From positions 1 to 22,641 of IMG/VR virus record IMGVR_UViG_3300030012_003671: a stretch of 22,641 nt of DNA. One strand, given 5' to 3'. A program made the translations under genes and the position numbers. This DNA is from a virus. Under the pieces are notes generated by a model. That model was not told where the DNA came from, ran no database searches, and worked only from the letters and a program-made list of their open reading frames with translations. Within the stretch, counting starts at the first letter, position 1, and each line of letters starts with the position of its first letter. Below, one piece after another: positions 14,202-22,353 of the stretch.

Positions 14202-14888
14202 TTATACTGAATGTCTATACGAATGTTCAGCCCAGTCGTAAGCGATATCCAGTGTGTATTCGACTAAATTATCATCCCCATAGTCAAGTTCTCCCCAAGA
14301 AATTTTTGTTATGATAGGATTATATATAGTCCAAGTCTCAGTAGATCTTTTTCCTGTTCTATCAAGTTGATGGATCTTGAAAAGAGATCCATCTGTTCGA
14401 TTATGTTCTGCTCCAAAAGAAAGATCGATCATAGCAGCCTTTTCCGGGGACACCACAGCCTTAACATTTTTACTTCTTCTTCTACTAGGTGTAACATATC
14501 CTGAAGCCAACAACATTTCATACAATACAGCACTTGTTGGTATTGGAGTAAAATTGTCATCATTATCCAAAGCAATAAGTAGCTCAAGGCTATCACCTTG
14601 TGGACCAGTGATTGCACCAAGAGATGCTCCATCATCATCCTCCAATCTATATCCGTCTCCCCACAATCCTTCATTTGTATCGACAAACTTCATTGTTATT
14701 GGTTCCCACTTGGGAACTCCTGGATAATTATAAAAATGATTAATCATCTTATATTGCTTTGATTCTATCGTAACGGATGGCTTAGAGATAGAGGATACGG
14801 TGAATAATTTTCCACCGTTACCCCACTCAACTATAAATCGATTCTTTTGCTTTGCTTGGTTTCCACCATTAACGCCCCACCATGCCAT
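14202..14888 (-). CDS. Tail tube protein paralog 2 (gp19-like, 228 aa)
   Basis: A 228-residue protein of the gp19 tail-tube type, paralogous to the gene at 14903-15496. Shared segments run in order: MAWWG versus MAFWG at the start, a KxRxxVxxG strand, SISKPSVTIESKQYKMINH versus VDKPKMTISADANHKFMGH, YPGVPKWEPITMKFVD versus FPGSVTWEDINITLVD, the LASGYVTP/AASGYEFP segment, and WTIYNPIITKISWGELDYGDDNL versus WTLFNPFIKSVEWDQLDYASDDL, ending in YDWAE. It carries an extra loop of about 40 residues (GDGYRLEDDDGASLG to NDDNFTPIP) after FVD. Either it is the second tube layer or a specialised tube-end protein (as gp54 and gp48 are in T4). Confidence 0.75.
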   Translation of the reverse strand: MAWWGVNGGNQAKQKNRFIVEWGNGGKLFTVSSISKPSVTIESKQYKMINHFYNYPGVPKWEPITMKFVDTNEGLWGDGYRLEDDDGASLGAITGPQGDSLELLIALDNDDNFTPIPTSAVLYEMLLASGYVTPSRRRSKNVKAVVSPEKAAMIDLSFGAEHNRTDGSLFKIHQLDRTGKRSTETWTIYNPIITKISWGELDYGDDNLVEYTLDIAYDWAEHSYRHSV

Positions 14889-14902
14889 CTAAGACCCCTT
14901 TA

Positions 14903-15496
14903 CTATTCTCTAGATACGGTAGAGATTGTTGGATTAATTTGCCCAGCAACGCCTCTGGTCAATTCAGCCCAATCATAAACAACTCCCAATGTGATCTCAG
15001 ATAGATCATCGGACGCATAGTCTAATTGATCCCACTCAACTGATTTAATGAACGGGTTGAATAAAGTCCACTCTTCAATTTCTCTACCCTCAGCATCTAG
15101 TTGAGTAATCGTAACTGGCCCTAGGGCACTTACAGACTCAACCTTATTGATTGTAGCCAAATTATTTGACTTCTTTGGAAACTCGTACCCTGAAGCTGCG
15201 ACCATTTCAAGAAGCTTTCTAGCAGCATCAATGCCTTGGTTTTCAGCAGGATCAACAAGAGTAATGTTGATATCTTCCCAAGTAACACTACCTGGAAACT
15301 TAAAAGTATGTCCCATAAATTTATGATTGGCATCAGCAGAAATAGTCATTTTTGGCTTGTCTACTGTTTTTGCATACCAGACTAGACCTTCGCCTTTATC
15401 CATACCAACAGAAGATCCAAAGTTAACTTTCCATCGATACTTTCTTTTTGGCTCTCTACTTTGCCCTTTGATTAATGATTCACCCCAAAACGCCAT
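14903..15496 (-). CDS. Tail tube protein paralog 1 (gp19-like, 197 aa)
   Basis: A 197-residue tail tube protein, the first gene after the sheath, the normal place of gp19. It starts MAFWGESLIKGQ and ends with a YDWAELTRGVAGQINPTIS segment. The core is a beta-rich fold with the sequence GHTFKFPGSVTWEDINITLVDPAENQG and LLEMVAASGYEFP, typical of tube subunits that stack as hexameric rings and surround the tape measure. It has an AGGAG-type site before its ATG at 15496 and a candidate late promoter element at 15518-15527. It lacks the 40-residue loop of the paralog, so this compact form is the better candidate for the main tube subunit. Confidence 0.8.
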   Translation of the reverse strand: MAFWGESLIKGQSREPKRKYRWKVNFGSSVGMDKGEGLVWYAKTVDKPKMTISADANHKFMGHTFKFPGSVTWEDINITLVDPAENQGIDAARKLLEMVAASGYEFPKKSNNLATINKVESVSALGPVTITQLDAEGREIEEWTLFNPFIKSVEWDQLDYASDDLSEITLGVVYDWAELTRGVAGQINPTISTVSRE

Positions 15497-15517
15497 GTTA
15501 TTAGTCTCCTATTTTAT

Positions 15518-15527
15518 ATTAATTAGT
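15518..15527 (-). promoter_or_regulatory. Candidate late promoter element before the tail tube gene
   Basis: ACTAATTAAT on the minus strand, 21 bases before the tube ATG at 15496, in the short gap after the sheath gene. It is identical to the 21413-21422 element. A strong dedicated promoter would suit a gene whose product is needed in many copies. Consensus and function are inferred only from recurrence. Confidence 0.4.
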
Positions 15528-15530
15528 GTG

Positions 15531-18500
15531 TTATACGAAATCCGCACCGGTTCTAGTGATAACAAAGTCAACAACAATGAATTCAATAGCGCGGGCTGGC
15601 TTAATATAGATCTTAGCGTACATAACGTTGCGATCAATCAAATCAGCGGTTGTGGTAGTTTCATCAAGAACTAGCAAGTAATCAGTCAAACCAAATCTTG
15701 CTTGAGTTCTCGAGAGAACTGGGTTTACTTGAGCCTTAAATCTATTCCAAGTAGATTGTACATTTTGATCAAACAACAAGTTTCTAGCAACTGCGCCGAC
15801 TTCTGATTTCAAGAATAGAAGTAGTCGGCGGACGTTGATTCTATCAAGAGCAGATTGACCTGCTTGAAGTGTTTTTTGTCCAAAGATTACAACACCCTCT
15901 GCTGGGAATGTAGCGATTGGATTGATATTTACTTCATACAATCTGTCTCTCTCGCTTGAATCAAGTCTTTGTCTAGCTTGAAGAACTTTTGGTCCACGAG
16001 GTCCACCCAAAGAACCAAGTCCTCCACGATTAAATCCTGCTGGAGCAAACCATAGTTCAGAAGTAGCCTGAGATCTACCAAGAGCACCAAGAGCAGCAAC
16101 GGAAGATGGAATCCAAACAAGTTGTCCACCGTTTAAGTTATCAGCAACCTGTACAGATGGATAGAACGCACAAGCGTATGATGAGTCAAGATTTCTCTGT
16201 CTGATACTTGTTACTGCTGAACTAACAGATCCCAAAGAATCAAGATCAGTATCGCCTGAAAGTCTTTCGGCAACTGGTTTGTAGTCATTTTCAATATCGA
16301 TAATTGCGAGAACATCTTTTCTAGTCTCAGCGATAGAGATAATTCTGTCAGTAATTACAGGCTTTTTAATTCCAGGCATCAACAATAAGTTAGCTGGAAC
16401 AACCTCAGGATCCTTAACGGAGTCAAGTGCCTTATTCAGTGTATAATGAATGTAGTCTCCTCGATCATTTCTTGTTGTAGAAATGAGTCCGTCTCGAAGT
16501 GGCTCTTTTTCTGTAATATCAAACCCTTCAAATCCACCATGTAGAGGCATCAGGAACTGCCTTACATTTAGATCGAGAAGATCTCCAAAACTATTGGAAG
16601 TAGTATAAGATGTAGTACCGTGAGAACCAGATGTGTAGTCAACAGTATTATTTGTAGTATTAATCACCAAATCATCCAAGGTAAAGATGAACGAGTGTTC
16701 GTAGTTGGTTGATGATGGAGAAAAGTTGTTAATATCAGCAGGAAGTCTTCTCAAATAATCAACATAATCTGGATCATTAAGAGTTGAGGTTGTTGATATT
16801 TTTGGACGAATACCATAATATGCTCGATATGGATCAGGTGCTCCACCCTCTGTTCCATCTCCGCGAAGAGCGATGGCTGGGAACAAGAATGATGCGGTGA
16901 AGTTGGTTGGACCTGCGACAAATTTACCAGCACTACCACCAGCAAAAGGCATGGAAGCGTTCCCTTTTACAAATGCTCCAGCAAAGTCATTACCATCATT
17001 TGTACCAGTAGTATTGGCTCTACTAATATTTCCGCTCGGGTTTGAAATGGTTGATGTAACAACTTGTGAAGAACCAGTAACATCAGCTTCAATAATAATT
17101 TTATCTCCGGCACCGCTATTGTCGGTATGTGTAATTGTAACACCGGTAAGCGATAAGGCATCAAGAGCAGCTTTAATGCTGGTAACAATTTCATCGTTCC
17201 TATCAGTGTTCACTTGGCTCAAGTTAATTTCCATTTCGTTATCGACTTGGAATGTTGTTTCACTTGCACCACCACCGCTTCTAAATTTAACTGTTCTGGT
17301 TGTTCCTAAAATATTGATGGCTAATTCTTCACCATTGTCTGGAACATCAGTGTTAGCAGCTCCAAAAGTAATAATAGTTTTTGCCTTGACTCCGTCTGCA
17401 CTTGTTACACCAAGCGGGTTAGCTCCCAAGGAGGAATCATGTAAAGTAAATCCTTTTGGACGAACAGGTCCTTTGAAACCAGCAGGCAAGAATCCTTGAC
17501 CACCACCATCTTCGATAAATTGTTGAATATCGACATAAATGATGTTTGATTGGTTAATGTAGTTCCCCAAGGTTCTGTAGCGACGATTAGTCTCATCCCA
17601 ATCAAGAACTTGGTCTCCAATTCTTTTTCCTAGATAATTTATATCAGATGGATTTAAATTAAGATTTGTGTATCTTTCAACAGTTTGACCATTCATATTT
17701 TTTACACAAACACTGAATGTTCCATATGGGTTGACAATAGGATTCGTTGGTTCGCGAATATCTTCAATTGCGATCATATAATCTTTCTGAATATCTTCTC
17801 CAACATGTAGAGATTTAAATTGGAACAAGTCAGTTTGTCCTTTTTCTTTTTGAGAAACAACCATACCAGAATATGCTTCAGCAGCCGCTTCTTTGTGATC
17901 TCCCCAGTTACCATCGCTATTTTCTAAAGGCAGAAGAATACCATAGACTGTACCAGCAGATGCTGTGTGTAAACCAAGATCTCTAACTTCTCTTGCGAAA
18001 GATTCGCCAAGCCAATATGTTTCGCGTTGACCGGCTGCAACGGTAAGTTCATTTACCGATTGTGGATTAGTGTTAAGAGCAGATCTAATATATTTTGAAG
18101 AGTTTCTTGAGAAATTAAATGTTTTAGTTACCGAATCACTGCCCTCGTCTGAGACGATTAATTTAAATTCACAATTATCACCAGTGCTTTTAATTAATGT
18201 GCCTGCTTGTTCTTTCTGCGCACCATCCGCTGCCGCAGCTCCAGAGAGTGCGAGAGCACCTTTGTTGGCATATATTACAGCAGCTAACGAACCAGTGCCC
18301 ATTGTATTTGCTGATGCTGAGGCGATCAAGAAAAGCCCATATGCAGAAGAGTTGGTTGCTCTGTCTGAAGTTAACGATCCACTCAATTTCCATCCTGCTT
18401 TACCTGCGTCAGTAGATGCTTGAGGGTGTTGATCACCAGCAATCCTTACAACTGTAATTGGTGAGTTTTCGGAGGCCAACCAAGATTGTGCAGCATAAGA

Positions 18501-18752
18501 CGCGTAGGTAGGACCAGTCATATTACCGTCTCTCCACATGTCCCCTTGTGCTCCTGCACCACCTGGAACAGGTAGTCCGAACACGGACACAAAGTCATCT
18601 AGGTTGCGAACTTTTACTGGCTTGTTAGCAGGCCCTTTTCTTGTTCGTCCAATAATAATTGGGCCTTCTGCTTCTCGCTCCTGAGGAATGAAGCTTTGGT
18701 CAATCTCGCGGATGTTAATTCCGGGTGAAAGAAAATCAAATTTTGTAGCCAT
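15531..18752 (-). CDS. Tail sheath protein (gp18-like, enlarged)
   Basis: A 1073-residue contractile sheath protein, large compared with T4 gp18 (659). It starts MATKFDFLSPGINIREIDQS, the S-P-G-V/I-x-x-x-E opening of sheath subunits. Residues 790-1073 are the conserved C-terminal core: LMPGIKKP, VLAIIDIENDY, SSYACAFYPSVQVAD, LVWIPSSVAALGALGR, WFAPAGFNRG, FPAEGVVIFGQKTLQ, DRINVRRLLLFLK and an AKIYIKPARAIEFIVVDFVITRTG strand. Such elements interlock subunits and contact the tube. Two middle regions look like surface insertions: about 120-230 (Ala/Gly/Ser-rich) and about 455-590, which has the I-N-I-L-G-T-T-R-T-V-K-F, K-A-A-L-D and V-T-I-T pattern of beta domains inserted in virion proteins. It starts at 18752 with an AAGGAG site and lies downstream of the neck genes. 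Confidence 0.92.
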   Translation of the reverse strand: MATKFDFLSPGINIREIDQSFIPQEREAEGPIIIGRTRKGPANKPVKVRNLDDFVSVFGLPVPGGAGAQGDMWRDGNMTGPTYASYAAQSWLASENSPITVVRIAGDQHPQASTDAGKAGWKLSGSLTSDRATNSSAYGLFLIASASANTMGTGSLAAVIYANKGALALSGAAAADGAQKEQAGTLIKSTGDNCEFKLIVSDEGSDSVTKTFNFSRNSSKYIRSALNTNPQSVNELTVAAGQRETYWLGESFAREVRDLGLHTASAGTVYGILLPLENSDGNWGDHKEAAAEAYSGMVVSQKEKGQTDLFQFKSLHVGEDIQKDYMIAIEDIREPTNPIVNPYGTFSVCVKNMNGQTVERYTNLNLNPSDINYLGKRIGDQVLDWDETNRRYRTLGNYINQSNIIYVDIQQFIEDGGGQGFLPAGFKGPVRPKGFTLHDSSLGANPLGVTSADGVKAKTIITFGAANTDVPDNGEELAINILGTTRTVKFRSGGGASETTFQVDNEMEINLSQVNTDRNDEIVTSIKAALDALSLTGVTITHTDNSGAGDKIIIEADVTGSSQVVTSTISNPSGNISRANTTGTNDGNDFAGAFVKGNASMPFAGGSAGKFVAGPTNFTASFLFPAIALRGDGTEGGAPDPYRAYYGIRPKISTTSTLNDPDYVDYLRRLPADINNFSPSSTNYEHSFIFTLDDLVINTTNNTVDYTSGSHGTTSYTTSNSFGDLLDLNVRQFLMPLHGGFEGFDITEKEPLRDGLISTTRNDRGDYIHYTLNKALDSVKDPEVVPANLLLMPGIKKPVITDRIISIAETRKDVLAIIDIENDYKPVAERLSGDTDLDSLGSVSSAVTSIRQRNLDSSYACAFYPSVQVADNLNGGQLVWIPSSVAALGALGRSQATSELWFAPAGFNRGGLGSLGGPRGPKVLQARQRLDSSERDRLYEVNINPIATFPAEGVVIFGQKTLQAGQSALDRINVRRLLLFLKSEVGAVARNLLFDQNVQSTWNRFKAQVNPVLSRTQARFGLTDYLLVLDETTTTADLIDRNVMYAKIYIKPARAIEFIVVDFVITRTGADFV

Positions 18753-18789
18753 TGACTGTTCTCCTTAAATTATAAAAATATTATTTCCT

Positions 18790-18799
18790 ATTAAATAGT
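18790..18799 (-). promoter_or_regulatory. Candidate late promoter element before the sheath gene (variant)
   Basis: ACTATTTAAT on the minus strand, one base different from ACTAATTAAT, 37 bases before the sheath ATG in the largest gap (70 bases) of the tail region. The spacing to the start is longer than in the other three cases, so this member is the weakest. Confidence 0.3.
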
Positions 18800-18822
18800 T
18801 AAAGCAAATGCGAAAGTCATTT

Positions 18823-19674
18823 TTAAAAGTCTCTAAAATCATCGTCATCGGACTCCCAAGGTTTTTTGTCTCCGACGATTGATCTTTCCCTTACAAGCTT
18901 AACTTCAACTATTGTCTCTTTTGTAACAATTTTTGGTGCCTCTTCGTTTTCTCCGTCGCCAAGAAGAAATCCAAGCACTTTTAATTTTATTGTTGTATCA
19001 AACGATCTTTCATCTTCTCCCAAGTTTGATACATTATTATTTTGTGTATAATCCTGCTCTATAAATACTTCATATCTATGTCCGTTATAACTAGCAACTA
19101 AAGAATTGATGTTACCGGTTTTTGTCATAAAGGGAGCTACTAAATCATTCATTTGTTGTTGATACTCGGTTCTAAGTTTTATTGAGTATCCGACGTTTAT
19201 CCACACAGGGATGGGCATATATGTTTCTTCATATACAACTTTTTTATTATCCACTGGGAAGTTTTCTTGTCCATTAAGTTTATTACTTTTGGACGATGCG
19301 AATTTTCTTGTTGCTTTTTGTACAATCTTTCTTGAAACTAATCTTTGATGTTTTTTGTATCCTCGAGGACCAGACAGTTCTGGGAAAAGATTTGCTTGAT
19401 ATCCGCCTTTAAAAGTTGGGTCCTTTGCCATCGATGTTCTTTCAATGGTAATAACTGGTAATTTAATTTTACCAACAGAGTCACGTATGTGATCCCTGAG
19501 ATCTTTTGATTTTGAGTCAAAAGCACGTTCTGGTGTAATCCACAAAACCGGCACCTTCTTAAAACCTGAATTAGTTGACGTGTGTAGATCAAACCCTTCG
19601 TTTATTAGATTGTAAATCGCAAAGTCAATAGTCTCCAGAGTTGAAGGTTCTAGCGTTATTTCTTTATTCGGCAT
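18823..19674 (-). CDS. Tail completion/sheath stabiliser protein, gp15-like (283 aa)
   Basis: A 283-residue protein between the gp14-like neck gene and the sheath, the position of T4 gp15, which caps the finished tail and joins it to the head. It begins with a helix (STLETIDFAIYNLINEGFDL), has a central VPVLWITPERAF/LPVITIERTSM strand pair, a Lys/Arg-rich loop, then ETYMPIPVWINVGYSIKLRTEYQQQMNDLVAPFM, a pattern seen in gp15-like proteins (a strand W-x-x-x-x-Y-x-x-x-x-x-T followed by a helix). An acidic tail (ESDDDDFRDF) closes it. It overlaps the gp14-like gene by 11 bases, so expression is coupled. The assignment rests on gene order plus fold pattern rather than strong residue identity. Confidence 0.7.
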   Translation of the reverse strand: MPNKEITLEPSTLETIDFAIYNLINEGFDLHTSTNSGFKKVPVLWITPERAFDSKSKDLRDHIRDSVGKIKLPVITIERTSMAKDPTFKGGYQANLFPELSGPRGYKKHQRLVSRKIVQKATRKFASSKSNKLNGQENFPVDNKKVVYEETYMPIPVWINVGYSIKLRTEYQQQMNDLVAPFMTKTGNINSLVASYNGHRYEVFIEQDYTQNNNVSNLGEDERSFDTTIKLKVLGFLLGDGENEEAPKIVTKETIVEVKLVRERSIVGDKKPWESDDDDFRDF

Positions 19675-20149
19675 TAAAAACTCCGTCTCTTGCTCTAATA
19701 CATTCTGCTGTTACTTCAAATCGTGACTCAATTTGTCCGAATAATTGCTTGGGTTCATTTATCTTTACTATTTCGTAGTAAATATTTCCATATCTAACGA
19801 AATCTCCTTCACGAACAAATAAATTTTGATCCTCAGTTAATCTACGTTTATGAAAATTTACTTTTAATCCTGTTTTCTTATCAAGACCAACGCCTTCCAT
19901 AAACTGAGTTTCAACTCCCATATACTCAACAAGGGCAAATACTCTGATGGGATGTAGAAAGTTTTTCTCTATTGCCTCACCATATAGTGGGTGAAAGTTT
20001 GTTGTTTCTGTGTCGATTGCGAAATATAGAATTTGTTGCCCAACAACTCTTTCTATAATTTCGTCATTAACTTGCTTAACAAGATTCTTTTCTTTTTCTC
20101 CTAAGAATAGTGGTGGAGGTGGTTGAGTTGGTCTTTCCCATTTTGACAT
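19664..20149 (-). CDS. Neck protein, gp14-like head closure (161 aa)
   Basis: A 161-residue protein between the gp13-like and gp15-like genes, as gp14 is in T4. Residues 10-75 contain a helix (EKEKNLVKQVNDEIIERVVGQQI), a strand (LYFAIDTETTNFHPLYGEA), where H-P-L-Y-G-E is a hallmark of gp14-like neck proteins, and a further strand ending LVEYMGVETQF. The C-terminal half has FVREGDFVRYGNIYYEIVKINEPKQLFGQ, a beta pattern common to head-closure proteins. It closes the head portal after packaging and forms the upper docking surface for the tail. It is shorter than T4 gp14 (256 residues) because the last domain is missing. Confidence 0.75.
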   Translation of the reverse strand: MSKWERPTQPPPPLFLGEKEKNLVKQVNDEIIERVVGQQILYFAIDTETTNFHPLYGEAIEKNFLHPIRVFALVEYMGVETQFMEGVGLDKKTGLKVNFHKRRLTEDQNLFVREGDFVRYGNIYYEIVKINEPKQLFGQIESRFEVTAECIRARDGVFNAE

Positions 20150-20153
20150 TTAA

Positions 20154-21395
20154 TTACCCCACAAAAATCTTCAAAGGTGTCTTCTTAACAATCTCGTTCA
20201 TATTATCAGTCATTGCTTTATCAGTCTCTGCGATCTTAGAGTACAACATTTCATCAAGCTGCTTGTTAAGTTCTTCTCGCAAAGCAGTCTGTTCTGCTGC
20301 TGCTTGACTCAGTAAGTCTGAAGCATTTAGTGTTACGCTATCACCAGGGATTGGAACCTGTCCTCCGAACTTTCCTCGGACTTGACCAAGAGTTTCTTTT
20401 GAGAGAGCAAGAGCGAACCGTCTAATCCATTGTTGTCCAATTGAGTTGATCTTATCGAAAGCAATATTCTCCATAGGCATAGTATTCATGTTGTTAATAC
20501 CATTTACTCCTGAATCATATGATCCTGTAGCAAAGGCATCATTGTTCTCAACTGTAAATCTAAACCAAAATTTTTCTGGAGACACAGAGTCTGGTATTGG
20601 ATATATTTTTAATTTATTGTCTACAATCTCATAAGAGTAGTGAGAAGTCCTTGTATAAAGGTGATCTTCATAAGCAATGGCTTGAAGTTTATTCTGCCAA
20701 GCAGGTATAACATTGAATGACGAGTCATCGGCATACTGTCCATAATTATGGAAATCGCCAACAACGTTGAGTCCTCCGTAATATCCATAGAACCTCCACA
20801 TTTGTCTTGGTGTTACATAATAAACTTGACGGATCTTGATTCTTTTATTGCCCATTCCGTTCCAATCATTTGAAGCCTGCGAGCTAGATACAACAGCTTG
20901 TAGGTCGTAAACTTGTTGTTCTGTAACTCTATCAAAAGAAGCAGAATATATAGGATCAGTACCTCCAACCATTGCTTCTGAAGAAAACTTATCTGCTGCT
21001 CTAAAGGCATAGTCAAATTGAAACTTAGGATATTTAAGGGCCACATCATCTGTGCCCGATACTGTTCCCTTGTGATCAAATGAGCCCGTAGGACCTCCAA
21101 GAGCGCTTCCTAAAGAATTTCTAGCCTGATGTAGGTTTACTATGTAAGAATACTCTAGAACGGCTTCCTCGTAGTGATTATAGACGTTCTGTGCGGTGAG
21201 TTCAATATCCAGAACATCTCCACCCAATCTTTTAAATGTATAGGCAACTTGTGCCATTGCACCACTCACAAATGCGGTGCTTGTATAAAACCCAACTGCT
21301 AGTGATCCGGTAATCGTTGCTGCTGTATCAGAAGAGGTTACCGGAAGTGTAATCGCAGATTGAGTTGATGTGGGTGTTAAGTCAGGGAAACTCAT
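20154..21395 (-). CDS. Neck protein, gp13-like (413 aa)
   Basis: A 413-residue protein whose first part has AQVAYTFKRLGGDVLDIELTAQ...YNHYEEAVLEYSYIVNLHQ, an alpha-helical adaptor segment, and whose C-terminal part has RRFALALSKETLGQVRGKFGGQVPIPGDSVTLNASDLLSQAAAEQ. The L-G-x-x-R-G-K-x-x-x-x-x-P-I-P-G segment is characteristic of T4 gp13-type neck proteins. The middle (RIKIRQVYYVTPRQMW...YGYYGGLN) is beta-rich. It docks under the portal and builds the neck with gp14. The start chosen is the ATG at 21395 with GGAGG seven bases before; a TTG two codons earlier is possible but less well placed. A candidate late promoter element and a terminator of the upstream gene lie directly before it. Confidence 0.78.
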   Translation of the reverse strand: MSFPDLTPTSTQSAITLPVTSSDTAATITGSLAVGFYTSTAFVSGAMAQVAYTFKRLGGDVLDIELTAQNVYNHYEEAVLEYSYIVNLHQARNSLGSALGGPTGSFDHKGTVSGTDDVALKYPKFQFDYAFRAADKFSSEAMVGGTDPIYSASFDRVTEQQVYDLQAVVSSSQASNDWNGMGNKRIKIRQVYYVTPRQMWRFYGYYGGLNVVGDFHNYGQYADDSSFNVIPAWQNKLQAIAYEDHLYTRTSHYSYEIVDNKLKIYPIPDSVSPEKFWFRFTVENNDAFATGSYDSGVNGINNMNTMPMENIAFDKINSIGQQWIRRFALALSKETLGQVRGKFGGQVPIPGDSVTLNASDLLSQAAAEQTALREELNKQLDEMLYSKIAETDKAMTDNMNEIVKKTPLKIFVG

Positions 21396-21412
21396 AGACA
21401 ATCCTCCGTCTC

Positions 21413-21422
21413 ATTAATTAGT
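21413..21422 (-). promoter_or_regulatory. Candidate late promoter element before the neck operon
   Basis: ACTAATTAAT on the minus strand, 17 bases before the gp13-like ATG and just downstream of the 21429-21460 terminator. Being the first element after a terminator, it or something overlapping it must restart transcription of the neck-to-sheath genes. Confidence 0.4.
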
Positions 21423-21428
21423 CTCGGT

Positions 21429-21460
21429 AAAAAGAAAACCCCGACCATGTGGTCCGGGGC
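21429..21460 (-). terminator. Rho-independent terminator after the Lys/Ala-rich gene
   Basis: A GC-rich stem (CCCCG with ACC, 21439-21446, pairing 21451-21459 with one bulged base) and four-base loop, followed on the minus strand by GGGGTTTTCTTTTTA. It lies 22 bases after the stop of the 21482-21814 gene. Confidence 0.85.
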
Positions 21461-21481
21461 GATTTGAAAGATTAAGGAGAT

Positions 21482-21814
21482 TTAATCTTCGGAGTCCTTC
21501 TTTGCTTTAGTTGTCTTTTTCTTTGCAGCAGCGGCTTTTTTCTTTTTGGCCTCTTCTGCTTTTCGCTTTTTATCTGCTTCGGCTTTCGCCTTAGCTTCCT
21601 TGCGAGCTTTCTCTTCAGCAAGTCTTTTCTCCTCGGCAGCTTTTGCAGCCTTTTCTTCAGCAAGTCTTTTTGCTTCGGCTTCTGCCTTTACTTTTTCTTG
21701 TTCGTCAATGATATGACCAAGCCCAACACGACGAGCCTCCTGGGGATCAAGTTCAATCCCCAGAAGACGATGTTGTCGTAATAGAAGCTTTTTTCTTTTA
21801 GATCTGCGACCCAT
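21482..21814 (-). CDS. Lys/Ala-rich basic helical protein (histone H1/TolA-like composition)
   Basis: A 110-residue protein. The first 37 residues (MGRRSKRKKLLLRQHRLLG...) are a basic start followed by a short globular part ending GLGHIIDEQ. From about residue 40 on it is an uninterrupted charged helix of Ala, Lys, Glu and Arg with repeated R-L-A-E-E-K-A-style units, turning into a pure Lys/Ala tail (KKKAAAAKKKTTKAKK) ending in acidic SED. The composition is like TolA or histone H1 tails, which is low-complexity and so not proof of relation. It follows the tandem small virion proteins and precedes a terminator, so it probably belongs to the capsid-side operon. It could bind DNA or another acidic surface, or be a scaffold-type assembly protein. 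Confidence 0.7.
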   Translation of the reverse strand: MGRRSKRKKLLLRQHRLLGIELDPQEARRVGLGHIIDEQEKVKAEAEAKRLAEEKAAKAAEEKRLAEEKARKEAKAKAEADKKRKAEEAKKKKAAAAKKKTTKAKKDSED

Positions 21815-21827
21815 TAATCACCTCTTA

Positions 21828-22277
21828 TTAGCTAATTGTAGGTGCTTCATCGGCGTGAACAATACCAGTTACATACCAAGAAGTACCATCGGATACACAT
21901 TCAATCCAACTACCAAATTGCGTACCATTGTTTCTTTTGTCTAGTTTAATTTCATCAGCATTCCCACTACCATCCTCAGAAACAAAGTCAGCGGTAGTTC
22001 CATCGCTATCTTGAAAGAGCAATCCACCAATAAAATGTGTTCCTGTGTCATGGGTCTTAATCGTAAGGTGTCCACCATCCAAGTCGCACATGATAAGGAA
22101 CTTGAAATATGCTCCATCTTGTGGTGCTGGGAGATTGACTGTTCGATCTCCAGTCAAATCAGCAGCTAAAATATAAATTTCACCAGTTTCTGCTGGTTGG
22201 ATGGTCTTATCGGCATCCGCCAGAATCTCTGCTCGTTGACGACTAGCGACTCTTGCGCTTCTTGCAACTCTTGACAT
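21828..22277 (-). CDS. Small virion-type protein, tandem copy 2 (149 aa)
   Basis: A 149-residue beta-rich protein starting MSRVARSARVASRQRAEILA, a basic N-terminal helix, then a domain with DKTIQPAETGEIYIL, TVNLPAPQDGAYFKFLIMCD, HLTIKTHDTGTHFIGGLLFQD and a C-terminal SDGTSWYVTGIVH. The SDGTSWYV motif and repeated T-x-x-x-T-H-x-I-G-G-L-L strands are typical of repetitive, surface-exposed phage decoration or fibre-type domains, but no family can be named. It has an AAGGAG site before the ATG at 22277. A near copy of its coding sequence lies 520 bases upstream and includes a 42-base identical stretch. It is probably a head decoration or fibre protein. Confidence 0.7.
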   Translation of the reverse strand: MSRVARSARVASRQRAEILADADKTIQPAETGEIYILAADLTGDRTVNLPAPQDGAYFKFLIMCDLDGGHLTIKTHDTGTHFIGGLLFQDSDGTTADFVSEDGSGNADEIKLDKRNNGTQFGSWIECVSDGTSWYVTGIVHADEAPTIS

Positions 22278-22353
22278 AATTTATATCTCCTTAAATTAAA
22301 TAAATATTTTTTTACATGTTGTGTGGTCAACAACAAGTGATCCAAACAAAAAA

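Noticed and set aside
16873-17499. A 208-residue plus-strand open frame
   Set aside because: It lies antisense inside the sheath gene, has no ribosome site and its Val/Ala/Pro/Ser-rich sequence is what an antisense reading of the sheath would give.
22310-22330. TTGACC near the start of the second tandem gene as a promoter
   Set aside because: No -10 box at a suitable distance; only a weak GTTG/CAAC pairing is present.
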